Source of the DNA: Thermoplasma acidophilum DSM 1728
GTDB lineage: Archaea; Thermoplasmatota; Thermoplasmata; Thermoplasmatales; Thermoplasmataceae
Length of the DNA stretch: 64,000 bases
Assembly: GCF_000195915.1 (NCBI RefSeq)
Contig: NC_002578.1
Span: 806,001 to 870,000, forward strand
Reading direction: 5' to 3'
Under the pieces are notes generated by a model. That model saw nothing but the letters and a program-made list of their open reading frames with translations. It was not told the origin of the DNA and made no database searches. Shown here one piece after another: positions 29,201-37,850 of this stretch. The first letter of the stretch is position 1. The number at the start of each line of letters is the position of its first letter. Both the position numbers and the translations under genes were made by a program.

Positions 29201-29681
29201 CCACGCCGGATATTCTCTCTATGAGCTTCCTGCGCTCCTGGCCGCTGTAAGAGATGAAATCGTTTATATCCCCCTGAAGCACGAAGCTGTATGTCCCGAA
29301 GTTTATGCCCATGGAGGCCAGGGTCTCATCAATCTCCGAGAGCCTGGATCTGACCCCGTTGACGTAATAGTACGACTTCGGTTCATCCTCTATGACGAGC
29401 CTCCTCTCTATGACCAGCGATCTGCCGTCGTCGCTCCTGAACGTGACGGAGACGCTGCATTCGTTTCCGGATCCCTTGCTCACAAGGTCCGATAGCCTGT
29501 CCGCCCGGACAGCGTGTATGGACTTTGTTCCGAGGACGAAGAGAAGCATATCGCCTATGTTGCTCTTGCCGCTGCCGTTCGGGCCGCTTATGACGTTGAG
29601 GCCCTTCGTGAAATTTATGACCTTCTTCCTGCGGAATGACTTAAAATTGTGCGCCTCGATCCTCTCGATGTACGACGACAA
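26259..29681 (-). CDS. smc: Chromosome segregation ATPase SMC
   Basis: A full-length SMC of 1140 residues. Walker A is GPNGSGKSN at 33-41, the signature LSGGEKS is near 1040, and Walker B is FLDEVDMYLD near 1070 (DEVD followed by M where AA is usual). Two long coiled coils flank a hinge at about 480-650, with glycine-rich parts such as GSITGGYR. The start is TTG at 29681, supported by GGAGGTC six bases upstream. No ATG or GTG gives the conserved SSYIERIEAHNFKSF opening. It is transcribed with scpA, and a TATA-like run lies at 29708-29722 in the 60-bp gap after lysA. Confidence 0.95.
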   Translation of the reverse strand: MSSYIERIEAHNFKSFRRKKVINFTKGLNVISGPNGSGKSNIGDMLLFVLGTKSIHAVRADRLSDLVSKGSGNECSVSVTFRSDDGRSLVIERRLVIEDEPKSYYYVNGVRSRLSEIDETLASMGINFGTYSFVLQGDINDFISYSGQERRKLIERISGVDQFDSEIERVKADIEAVSRNMEINQTIIDEKRQNLERLRTEKEKKERYDALLKRKRDVEYTEILNRKNAMERQKRTIEGQISDLTKEIAQLEERRSDLEKRSEAIRIRREDVAKRIDDLTSGEMNRVKTDLHSVEVDIAKIRGIIDEKNRNMEKLEETIAKYESERDSTDREIEDLDRQIEEKAKRKRALEDRYADLKKRYDDLFSRAQAEAVDAAETRRKSKEYQEKIDGLGREIEELKAAGSQMNADLAVLLQKKAALEERKEDLDLKIRTSEWKAKETSEDMGKYSRKYYDLKAKYDQINDRISDLKSEISEKEASAKIASSRVPEYVRNVKMLEESVEGVIGLVRDLISYGEKYVKAVESAGGGRLNAVVVKDDAVAKECIQILKDRKISPMTFLPLNKMRDPPAQRDVGKISKDPGYLGILMDFVDFEDQYRSAVYYAIRDTILVQDIDAGRRLMGIFRLVTLDGDIFDPGGSITGGYRNYASDYASALRMQHDLEGMKIQLSSLMDDRSRIKREMDQAFSEMSEASRRTGEIMKEQEMLKKEAERSREELKQVMDDISSTDRAIADKKRMIDENEKVIEQKTLDLHKYQEALNDLYDRIDPEFFKNIGDLSNEINEVRSEIDAVASELNQITSRRDILSSERKHLEDQMIDTKLQENSIAAEIDDLNGKKRELEEKAKKYQYALNDLEGRYGNLSAQVREADKQIREMENGINDAKASIDLKNDLMNDLKVKAGILEGNLSSIERELSSYSGCEAVIGDLQAMRQEIERAIMDLGEINNAAPQQYEDALKDLDDYEKKHEKLMEEKKALEETTAMLNEKKREVFVKTFTDISEKMNYVYGIINGGTAKLIMIGSDPLTSSVEVSVTPKDKATVKIQALSGGEKSVAALSFITAVQILMPSSIYFLDEVDMYLDAYNAENMIKMISQNAGEAQTIVISLKSLVFSYASNAIGVTSVNGESFVFNGHFDGSPEAAP

Positions 29682-29741
29682 GTCTGACCTCCTTATGACA
29701 TTATCTGATTACTATATAAATATTGTGAAACTTTGTTCAGT

Positions 29742-30950
29742 TCAGACGACGGTTGCGATGAAATCCGAGAAATCCTCCCTCCGCCTGATCATCACGTCCT
29801 TCCCGTCCTCCATGATCATGATCTCGGGCGGCCTCGGCCTGCCGTTGTACCTGGAGCTCATCGAGTAAACGTAGGCGCCGGCATCGAGCACCATTATGCG
29901 ATCGCCCTCACTCAACCTCCATGCCGTATCGCCGATCCTGTCCGTGTTCTCGCATATCTGCCCGGTGACGGTGATCTTCTCGCCCTCAACCCTCTCTCCG
30001 ACCGGGATTATCGTGTGCCTGGCGCCGTACAGGGCCGGCCTTATGTTGAGGTTCATGCCGATGTCTGTGCCCGCGAAGCCGTTGTGCACATCGTTGACTG
30101 TGCCGACGATGATGCCGGCATCGCCAACCAGATAGCGTCCCGGTTCGAGGACGAGATCGCCGAAATGGTATCGATCAAATTCTTTCAACACGGCTGACCC
30201 CAGTGCCGCAATGTCCAGTTCGTTTTCGCCCTGGACATACGGAATGCCCAGGCCACCCCCAACATCCGCGAATTGAAAACTCACGCCCGCTTCCCTCCCG
30301 ATCCTGTCTGCAATGCGGAAGAAATTCGAATACGCTTCAGCGATCTTGACATGATCCCTGTTGTTCGATCCGATCATCATGTGTATACCGAACTCCCTGA
30401 TCCCGTCCTCCCTGGCCTTTCTGTAGGCCAGGATGGCGGCATCCGGGTCTATCCCGAACTTTGTCCTGGCACCCCCGGTGGTGGTACCTGCGAATTCGCC
30501 CATGCCAAAACCCGGGTTGATCCTGAAGGATATCCTCTCGGGCTTTTCCCTCATCTTCCTGTACTGTGTGAAAGTGTTGAAGTTTATGGCTATCCCGCGA
30601 TCAAGCGCGAAGTTGAGATCGTACTCGGAGGCATTGTTCGGGGAGTAGAGTATGTCCTCCGGCGGTATTCCAGAGAAAATGGACATCATGATCTCCATCG
30701 GGCTCGCTGAATCTGATCCGATGCTTTCCTGATGCATGATCTCTATGATCCTAGGGTTGTCGTTGGCCTTGACGGAGTAGAGCATCCTTACACGGTTCTC
30801 ATAGGCCTCCCTGATACGTCTGATATTTGAGACGATCCTTGCCCGTGAATAGATGATCACCGGAGTGCCGTACTTCTTCGCCATCTCATCTATGGACATT
30901 CCGGATATGCTCCTGGCCGATTCATCATCAAAAATGTCGTAAATACCCAT
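29742..30950 (-). CDS. lysA: Diaminopimelate decarboxylase
   Basis: A fold-type III PLP enzyme of 402 residues that makes lysine from meso-diaminopimelate. The PLP lysine is K61 in YSVKAND. GGGLGIPY is the phosphate loop and EPGRYLVGDAG is the conserved substrate region. The start at 30950 is set by GGAGGTT about 7 nt upstream, and MGIYDIFDDE fits the family. The frame runs 70 residues further upstream with non-family sequence. An ornithine or arginine decarboxylase reading is unlikely given the LysA-type EPGR. It is divergent from an amino acid permease. Confidence 0.9.
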   Translation of the reverse strand: MGIYDIFDDESARSISGMSIDEMAKKYGTPVIIYSRARIVSNIRRIREAYENRVRMLYSVKANDNPRIIEIMHQESIGSDSASPMEIMMSIFSGIPPEDILYSPNNASEYDLNFALDRGIAINFNTFTQYRKMREKPERISFRINPGFGMGEFAGTTTGGARTKFGIDPDAAILAYRKAREDGIREFGIHMMIGSNNRDHVKIAEAYSNFFRIADRIGREAGVSFQFADVGGGLGIPYVQGENELDIAALGSAVLKEFDRYHFGDLVLEPGRYLVGDAGIIVGTVNDVHNGFAGTDIGMNLNIRPALYGARHTIIPVGERVEGEKITVTGQICENTDRIGDTAWRLSEGDRIMVLDAGAYVYSMSSRYNGRPRPPEIMIMEDGKDVMIRRREDFSDFIATVV

Positions 30951-31139
30951 GAATCCCAACCTCCTGCATGGATAGCGATGATCCTTATTTATATACCTTC
31001 GTCCGGAGATCAGTGATCGGAGGTACAAAAAATGCGGCATCAAAACGCACATTCCATGAAACGCAGCACAAGAATGTGAAGATAAATTTCGGATCCATCC
31101 ACTAAGGCCATTGAATACGAATATCGTAATTACACTTCG

Positions 31140-31169
31140 AAAATTTATATATACGCATGCCATTACGAG
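31140..31169 (+). promoter_or_regulatory. Promoter of the amino acid permease
   Basis: TTTATATATA at 31144-31153 is about 23 nt before the ATG at 31170, which predicts a leaderless mRNA. The same 220-bp region must also hold the lysA promoter on the other strand. Confidence 0.5.
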
Positions 31170-32945
31170 ATGATGAATGAAGATACGAATTTCGGAAATG
31201 CAAAGCTGAGGAGAAGCCTGGGCATGTGGGACCTCTTCTTTCTGTCCATCACGGGAATGATCGGATCCGGGTGGCTATTCGCCGCCCTGGACGCTGCGGA
31301 CTACGTCGGGCCGGCGTCCATATTCACATGGATCATAGCTGCCCTCTTCTTCTTCGTGATAGCGCTGACCTATGCCGAACTCTCCGGCATTATCCCCTAT
31401 TCCGGATCGATAGTGAGGTTCAACCAGTACTCCCACGGTTCCATGTCCAACTTCCTGATCGGGTGGGCGTACCTCATCGGTGCGGTGTCCACCGTCACCG
31501 TTGAGGCCATATCCGTGGTCACGTACACGTCAACGTACATGCCGCAGTTCTACAACAGCAGCGCCGGCGTTCTGACGCCGCTGGGCATACTCGTCTCGAT
31601 AGTGCTGATCGGTTTCTTCTTCTTCATACAGTTCATCGGTGTCAACGTCTACGGAAAACTGAACACAATAATGACAGCGTGGAAGCTTGCCATACCGGTC
31701 ATAACGGTCGTCCTCATCATGTCGCTGTCGTTTAACCCGAGAAACTTCTATGTGGCGCACGGTTTCCTGCCCTACGGTTCCGCCGCAATATTCGCCGCGC
31801 TGATACCCAGCGGCGTTGTTTACGCGTTCGAGGGCTTCAGGCAGGGGATAGAGTACGCGGGGGAGGCCAGGAATCCGCAGAGGGACGTGCCGATAAGCCT
31901 CATCGCTGCCATGCTGGCGACAATAGGCATATACGTGGCGCTCGAGATCGCCTTCATCGGTTCCATAAAATGGGGCGCCATAGGCATAAGCCCGGGCGAC
32001 TGGGCAGCCCTCAGCACCTCTTCCTGGGCCTCAGGGCCGTTCTACTACGCCACCAAATATTCCGGCGTCCTGATACTGTCGGTATTCGCAGTTGTGATAC
32101 TCATCGATGCCTTCATATCCCCGTTCGCATCGCTCGGTGTCTACGAGGGCACATCGGCCAGGTCTTTCTACGGCATGGCCAGGCTCAACGTCATACCTGA
32201 ATTCTTCGGGTCGATACACCCCAGGTTCAGGACGCCATGGGTCGGCCTGATCTTCACGCTCATACTCTCATCGCTCTTCCTTGCGCCGTTCCCGAGCTGG
32301 TACCTGATCGTGGGAATCAACGCGTCGTTCACCGTCTACGCCTACCTCTCCGCCGGAATAACCAACACGGTGATAAGGAAGAACGCGCCAGATATACACA
32401 GGCCATTCAGGCTCCCAGCAGCCTCCGTACTCAGCCCCATAGCGTTCGTCGTCGCATCCATGCTTGTCTACTGGTCCGGATTCTCCATAATCGATTTCCT
32501 CATACTGGTTGTTTACGCCGGCCTGCCGCTGATACTGCTCAGCAAGTTCAGGGAGAAGCTGAACCTCAGCCTGCGGGCATCGATAATAATATCGGCAGTG
32601 TACTGGATACTCATTGCAGTTGTCGGCTTCTCCGGCTACACCGGGAGGCTGCCCTTCGTATACTACTGGCCGCTGATCTCCGCAATACCATCGGCGACCT
32701 TCGCCTACGCATACCTGAAGTCCAGGTCGATAGAGATCGTATCATCGGTGTGGATCATAGTGTACAACATACTGATCGGGGCAGTCTCGTACTACGGATC
32801 GCTTGGCACAGGCGTCATCGCATATCCGTACGATTATGCGATATTTGCGGTCATAAGCCTGGGCATCTACTTCCTCGCCGTGCGCACGGGATACAGCACC
32901 GAGGAACTGAAGAACCTCGTCACCTACGGCCCCGTGGCCGAGTGA
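31170..32945 (+). CDS. APC-family amino acid permease
   Basis: A 591-residue membrane protein. It opens with the APC signature SLGMWDLFFLSITGMIGSGW, in which the GMIGSGW loop binds the substrate amino group. It has about 14 hydrophobic helices, more than the usual 12, with two extra at the C-terminal end. FEGFRQGIEYAGEARNPQRD is the conserved helix 6 to cytosolic loop motif. It probably takes up amino acids or peptides' breakdown products with protons. It is divergent from lysA and stops 2 bases before the nth stop. The substrate is unknown. Confidence 0.9.
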   Translation: MMNEDTNFGNAKLRRSLGMWDLFFLSITGMIGSGWLFAALDAADYVGPASIFTWIIAALFFFVIALTYAELSGIIPYSGSIVRFNQYSHGSMSNFLIGWAYLIGAVSTVTVEAISVVTYTSTYMPQFYNSSAGVLTPLGILVSIVLIGFFFFIQFIGVNVYGKLNTIMTAWKLAIPVITVVLIMSLSFNPRNFYVAHGFLPYGSAAIFAALIPSGVVYAFEGFRQGIEYAGEARNPQRDVPISLIAAMLATIGIYVALEIAFIGSIKWGAIGISPGDWAALSTSSWASGPFYYATKYSGVLILSVFAVVILIDAFISPFASLGVYEGTSARSFYGMARLNVIPEFFGSIHPRFRTPWVGLIFTLILSSLFLAPFPSWYLIVGINASFTVYAYLSAGITNTVIRKNAPDIHRPFRLPAASVLSPIAFVVASMLVYWSGFSIIDFLILVVYAGLPLILLSKFREKLNLSLRASIIISAVYWILIAVVGFSGYTGRLPFVYYWPLISAIPSATFAYAYLKSRSIEIVSSVWIIVYNILIGAVSYYGSLGTGVIAYPYDYAIFAVISLGIYFLAVRTGYSTEELKNLVTYGPVAE

Positions 32946-32947
32946 CC

Positions 32948-33601
32948 CTATTTTTCTGAATCTTTCACCTTTTCCTCGTAGTACCTGCAGTACTCCGATA
33001 CCGGGCATCTGTCGCATAGAGGGCGAACTGGCCTGCATATGGCCTTTCCGAACTCAACCATCATGGGATTGAAGCCAACCTGCAGATCGACCGGTATGAT
33101 CCTTTCCAGTTCTTCCGATGTTTCCTCCGGCGTTCTGGCCGATGACCAGCCGATCCTGTGGGATATCCTGAATACGTGCGTATCGACCGCTATTGCCGGC
33201 CTGTTGAAGCCCTCCGCCAGCACGACCTTCGCGGTCTTGAGGCCGACGCCGGGGAGCGATACGAGTTCATCGATGCTGTCAGGAACCCTGTAGTTATAGC
33301 GATCTCTTATTATCCTCGCTATTTCGACTACCTTCCGGCTCTTCACGCGCCAGAACCCGACCTTGCTGATTATACGGCCGACCTCATCCGGATCGGCGTC
33401 CGCAAGGCCGTCGATGTCCCTGTACTTTTCATAAAGGGATCTTGCGGCCTCATCCGTGGTCTCGTCCTTGGTCCTCTGCGAGAGCACGGTTGTTATGAGC
33501 ATCCAGAACGGATCCCTGAAGACGAACCTGTGGGCCGGCACAGCTTCCCTTATCCTGCCTATAATGGTGCGGACGGCCTCCTCGCTCCTGTTCTCCCTCA
33601 T
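32948..33601 (-). CDS. nth: Endonuclease III (base excision DNA glycosylase/AP lyase)
   Basis: A 217-residue HhH-GPD DNA glycosylase for oxidised pyrimidines. The helix-hairpin-helix LPGVGLKTAKV at 116-126 carries the catalytic lysine K122, and D140 lies in AVDTHVFRISHRIG. The 4Fe-4S cluster loop CRPVRPLCDRCPVSEYC has the C-x6-C-x2-C-x5-C spacing. The length matches bacterial Nth. Its ATG touches the carB stop, so it is the last gene of the carAB transcript, an unrelated function carried in the operon. Confidence 0.95.
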   Translation of the reverse strand: MRENRSEEAVRTIIGRIREAVPAHRFVFRDPFWMLITTVLSQRTKDETTDEAARSLYEKYRDIDGLADADPDEVGRIISKVGFWRVKSRKVVEIARIIRDRYNYRVPDSIDELVSLPGVGLKTAKVVLAEGFNRPAIAVDTHVFRISHRIGWSSARTPEETSEELERIIPVDLQVGFNPMMVEFGKAICRPVRPLCDRCPVSEYCRYYEEKVKDSEK

Positions 33602-36600
33602 TCATGACACCTGCAGGTAATCGCCGATCTCGCGGTAATCCACCTCAACCTGTCCAAGCGCCTCCGCGTAGGCCCTTGCCAAATTTATGTTCATTATTAG
33701 CGGTATGCCCCGCATTATGCAGATCCGTCTTATCTTGAAACCGTCCCTGACGGCACCGGCGGTCATCTCTGTCGTGTTTATCACCATGTCTATAGATCCT
33801 GACGAGATCATGTCCAGGATGCGCGGTTCCCTCCTGTCCCTGACCCGGTAGAGCGTCTCAGTGGGTATGCCGTGATCCGCGAGAAACTTAGAGGTTCCGG
33901 CCGTGGCATACAGCTTTACGCCCTTCTCCAGCAGGATCCTCGCTATGTCCACAATCCTGGGCTTGTCCTCGTCCCTTACCGTTATGAGCACGGATGATAT
34001 GCTGCGCTGAAGGCTCTTTCTCAGCGCTTCGGCCAGCGTTCGGCCCGGATACATTGCCTCTCCGGTCGACTTCATCTCCGGGCCATATACCACGTCCATG
34101 TCGGAGAACTTTGAGAACGGAAAGACGGATACCTTCAGGAAGTAGCTCTTCGCCTCCATACGCTTATTTTCGATGCGTGAACCGATCATGCACTCGACGG
34201 CAAGGCGGACCCAGTCAATGCCAGTCGCCTTGGATATGAAGGGCACGGATCTGCTGGACCTGGCGTTTAGTTCGATAACGTAGACGTCCCCGTCGCGCAC
34301 GGCGATCTGGAGATTCGATAGTCCGATGAGCCTGAACTCCCTGACCATGCTGCCGACGATGCCCTCGATCTTCTTCTCTATATCCACGGGCACTATGCCG
34401 GGGCCGTAGACCATGGTTGCGTCACCAGAGTGCACGCCGGCCTCCTCTATATGCACGATGATCCCGCATATGCTATACGAGGTGCCGTCTGATACGAAGT
34501 CCACGTCCATCTCGACGGCATTTTCCAGGTACTTGCTCACAAGCACGTTCTTCGATATGGCGAAGATCTCCCTGGCCCTGTCTGCCAGGTAATCCACATC
34601 GTATATGATCTCCATGGAACGTCCGCCTATCACGTGGCTTGAACGCAGGATTATGGGAAGGCCAAGGCCCATCGCCTTCCTCACCGTATCGTTCTCGTTC
34701 TCCGCGATGGCGAAGGGCGGCTGCTTTATGCCGAGGCCCTCTATTACCCTTGAGAAGACCGTGCGATCCTCGATGCGGTCTATGCTCTCCGTCGACGTTC
34801 CCAATACGATATGTTTGCCCAGTATCTCCTCTATCCTCCTGGCCATGTTCTGCCCGGTCTGCCCGGAGAACTGGACTATGAGTCCCGCGCATCCGGATCT
34901 GCGTATGACGTTCACGACGTACTCCGGGGTCACCGGTTCGAAGAACAGCGCATCGGATATGTCGAAGTCCGTCGAAACCGTCTCCGGATTGGAATTCAGC
35001 ATGATGCTCCTGTAGCCCATGTCCCTGAGGGCAAGAATCGCCTTCACGGAACCGTAGTCGAACTCCAGGCCCTGCGCTATCCTGTTCGGGCCAGAGCCTA
35101 TGATCATTATGGAACCGGACAGGTCTGGCGTTTCGTCCTCATCCTCATAGGTCGAATACATGTACGGGACGGCGACCTCGAATTCCCCGGAGCATGTGTC
35201 GATGCGCTTGTAGACCGGCATGATGTTCCTGTCGATCCTGTACTTCGTGATCGTATCGGCAGGCACACCGCAGAACGCGGAAATGATCTCGTCAGGTATC
35301 CCGATCCTCTTGATCCTCAGGAGATTCTCCGGAATGCGGCCCATGTCCATGTTTCGAAGGGCCTCAACGATGTTGCGCATCTTCTCTATGAAGTATTCGT
35401 CATAACCGGAAAGCCTGGACATGCGCTTCACGTCGAAGTTGCGGAACAGGCCCTCAAAGATGGCGAAGATCCTGCGGTCGTTGGGCTTCCCTATGAGCCG
35501 CCAGAGTTCATCGTCAGGAACGTGCAACCTTATGTTCGAAGAGAACGCGTTGTCAAGGCTGGCTATGGCCTTCATCAGCGCCTCCTCGAACGTGCGACCT
35601 ATGCCCATGACCTCGCCTATGGATTTCATCTGGACGCCGATGGTGCGGTCAACGGAAAACTTGTCGAAGGGCCACCTCGGTATCTTCACAGTAACGTAAT
35701 CAAGGGACGGCTCGTAGGCCGCGAACGTGCTCTTCGTTATTGGGTTCTTTATCTCGTGCAGGCCGTATCCTGCCGCTATCTTCGCCGCTATCCTCGCTAT
35801 CGGATAACCGGTTGCCTTGGAGGCCAGCGCGGACGACCTCGAGGTCCTCGGATTTACCTCTATCACGTAGTACCTGCCCTCTGACAGCGCGAACTGTATG
35901 TTGCAGGCGCCCTCTATCCCCAGGCCGGATATGATGCGTATGGCTGAATCGCGGAGCATCTGGTACTCGATGTCGCTCAGCGTCTGGGACGGAGTGACGA
36001 CGATGCTCTCGCCCGTGTGCACGCCCATGGGATCGAGGTTCTCCATGTTGCACACTGTTATGCAGTTCCCAAAGGAATCCCGTATGACCTCGTACTCGAT
36101 CTCCTTCATGCCCTCCAGCGATTCATTCACCTCCAGGTAATCTATGTCCGATGCCCGGAAGAGGTTCTCCGCCATTGCCAGCAGGTCCTGCCTGTTCTGC
36201 ACGATGCTGCCGCCGGTTCCACCGAGGGAAAACGAAGTCCGGACTATCACCGGAATATCCGGAATTGAAGCGACGTCCTCATCGATATGATCCCTCCTTA
36301 TCCTGTACCTCGCGGGCTGCGGCTCGCCCATTGCCTTCAAGAATTCGTAAAATTTTTCACGGTCTTCGGCCAGCTCGATGGATTCCACCGGCGTACCTAT
36401 TATCTTTATTCCGTATCGCTGCAATATTCCGCTGTTCTTGAGCTTCACGGCAAGGTTAAGGGCAGTCTGCCCGCCCATGTGCGGTTCTATGGCATCTATC
36501 TTCTCCTTCTCAATTATGCGTTCCACAGCCTCCACTGTTATCGGTTCGATATATACGCGGTCCGCTATCCTGTGATCCGTCTGTATCGTGGCAGGATTTG

Positions 36601-36745
36601 AGTTAAGGAGCACCACATAGTACCCTTCCTCGCGTAACGATAGACATGCCTGCGACCCGGAATAATCGAACTCGGCGGCCTGGCCTATCACGACCGGCCC
36701 TGATCCGATAACGAGTATCCTGTGTATGTCATCCCTTCGCGGCAT
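33602..36745 (-). CDS. carB: Carbamoyl-phosphate synthase large subunit
   Basis: The 1047-residue synthetase subunit that makes carbamoyl phosphate from ammonia, bicarbonate and two ATP, for arginine and pyrimidines. Two ATP-grasp halves are visible: ILVIGSGPVVIGQAAEFDYSG at the start of the first and IMIIGSGPNRIAQGLEFDYG at the start of the second. The C-terminal allosteric MGS domain is present (VKLYATAGTSKFLADHG). Length and domain order are normal, so it is a fused single-chain enzyme, unlike the split forms in some methanogens. Its ATG lies 17 nt inside the end of carA. Confidence 0.96.
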   Translation of the reverse strand: MPRRDDIHRILVIGSGPVVIGQAAEFDYSGSQACLSLREEGYYVVLLNSNPATIQTDHRIADRVYIEPITVEAVERIIEKEKIDAIEPHMGGQTALNLAVKLKNSGILQRYGIKIIGTPVESIELAEDREKFYEFLKAMGEPQPARYRIRRDHIDEDVASIPDIPVIVRTSFSLGGTGGSIVQNRQDLLAMAENLFRASDIDYLEVNESLEGMKEIEYEVIRDSFGNCITVCNMENLDPMGVHTGESIVVTPSQTLSDIEYQMLRDSAIRIISGLGIEGACNIQFALSEGRYYVIEVNPRTSRSSALASKATGYPIARIAAKIAAGYGLHEIKNPITKSTFAAYEPSLDYVTVKIPRWPFDKFSVDRTIGVQMKSIGEVMGIGRTFEEALMKAIASLDNAFSSNIRLHVPDDELWRLIGKPNDRRIFAIFEGLFRNFDVKRMSRLSGYDEYFIEKMRNIVEALRNMDMGRIPENLLRIKRIGIPDEIISAFCGVPADTITKYRIDRNIMPVYKRIDTCSGEFEVAVPYMYSTYEDEDETPDLSGSIMIIGSGPNRIAQGLEFDYGSVKAILALRDMGYRSIMLNSNPETVSTDFDISDALFFEPVTPEYVVNVIRRSGCAGLIVQFSGQTGQNMARRIEEILGKHIVLGTSTESIDRIEDRTVFSRVIEGLGIKQPPFAIAENENDTVRKAMGLGLPIILRSSHVIGGRSMEIIYDVDYLADRAREIFAISKNVLVSKYLENAVEMDVDFVSDGTSYSICGIIVHIEEAGVHSGDATMVYGPGIVPVDIEKKIEGIVGSMVREFRLIGLSNLQIAVRDGDVYVIELNARSSRSVPFISKATGIDWVRLAVECMIGSRIENKRMEAKSYFLKVSVFPFSKFSDMDVVYGPEMKSTGEAMYPGRTLAEALRKSLQRSISSVLITVRDEDKPRIVDIARILLEKGVKLYATAGTSKFLADHGIPTETLYRVRDRREPRILDMISSGSIDMVINTTEMTAGAVRDGFKIRRICIMRGIPLIMNINLARAYAEALGQVEVDYREIGDYLQVS

Positions 36746-37775
36746 CCTCCGTCCTCCTCCTCATCTCAGAAAAGAACCACCTGGTGTCGTGCGGACCGGG
36801 CGAAGCTTCCGGATGGTACTGCACGGCCATCATCATCCCGTCCTCGATCATCTCGATTGTGCCGTCGTTTATGTCGCGCTCCCTGACATGGAAGTCCCTC
36901 ACGGTATCCGGGTCCACGGCGTACCCGTGGTTGTGCGTCGTTACGTATATGCGGTTCCCATCCGTGACCGCATGGTTCGATCCCCTGTGGCCGAACTTCA
37001 TCTTGTACGTCTTCGATCCGTATGCCAGCGCTATTATCTGCAGCCCGAAGCATATTCCGAAGATTGGCTTCACGCCTATGTTCCTCTTCAGAAAATTCAC
37101 CACCGGCCTCAGCGACGGATGATCGGGATCGCCGGGCCCGTTGGACACGAATATGGCATCGTATTTATCGATGGCATCAAGATCGGAATCCGCAGAAGCC
37201 ATTATCAGGGAGAAGTGTTCCAGCATCATATCTCTCAGCGTTTTCTTCGAACCAAGATCGATGAAAAGTATCCTCCTTTCGCCTTTACCCCTGATGTTCT
37301 TCACGCCCCTGGCGTCAACGGCCCTGGCAACAAGATTCTCGGACATGGGATCGGGGAAATCAGAATGGCCCTGAGGATCGTCCGCTATGTATGCCCTGAG
37401 GACGCCGCCCTGCCTTATCTTCCGCACAAGAAGCCTGGTGTCAACCCCGTCTATGGCCGGTATCCCCTCGTCCCTCAGAAAACGGTCGAAGTCCAGGCCA
37501 AGGGTCCCGGCCGGCATGTTTATGTGAGCGTCCCTGGTCACGATGCCAGATACCTTCACCCTGTCGCTCTCCATCACGCCCTTGCGCAGTTCGTAATTCG
37601 CTATCGTAGGCGACGCAAACACGAGGATCTGGCCCACGTATGACGGATCCGTCATACTCTCGAGATAACCGGTCATCGAGGTGGTGAAAACAAGCTCTCC
37701 ATACCCTGTGACGGGGGAACCGTAACCATAACCTGCTATCACGGTCCCGTCGCTGGTGATCAAGTATCGCTTCAT
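36729..37775 (-). CDS. carA: Carbamoyl-phosphate synthase small subunit (glutamine amidotransferase)
   Basis: A 348-residue class I amidotransferase that feeds ammonia to CarB. The nucleophile is C242 in GICFGLQ (GICLGHQ is usual), and the triad histidine and glutamate are in QYHPEASPGP. The N-terminal domain opens MKRYLITSDGTVI and has the FTTSMTGYLES block. The start at 37775 has a purine-rich GGTTG upstream and a TATA-like run at about 37804-37815. An ATGCAT palindrome lies at 37824-37829, just upstream of the TATA box. First gene of carA-carB-nth. Confidence 0.94.
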   Translation of the reverse strand: MKRYLITSDGTVIAGYGYGSPVTGYGELVFTTSMTGYLESMTDPSYVGQILVFASPTIANYELRKGVMESDRVKVSGIVTRDAHINMPAGTLGLDFDRFLRDEGIPAIDGVDTRLLVRKIRQGGVLRAYIADDPQGHSDFPDPMSENLVARAVDARGVKNIRGKGERRILFIDLGSKKTLRDMMLEHFSLIMASADSDLDAIDKYDAIFVSNGPGDPDHPSLRPVVNFLKRNIGVKPIFGICFGLQIIALAYGSKTYKMKFGHRGSNHAVTDGNRIYVTTHNHGYAVDPDTVRDFHVRERDINDGTIEMIEDGMMMAVQYHPEASPGPHDTRWFFSEMRRRTEDAAKG

Positions 37776-37850
37776 TTCAACCTTTTCCACGGGTATTGTG
37801 TCGCATTTAAATAAATTTTGCACATGCATATATTCAAAATGGTTCGAAGG

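Noticed and set aside
34811-37643. Long plus-strand frames of 357 and 305 residues
   Set aside because: They are antisense to carB and carA, which have complete and well conserved motifs.
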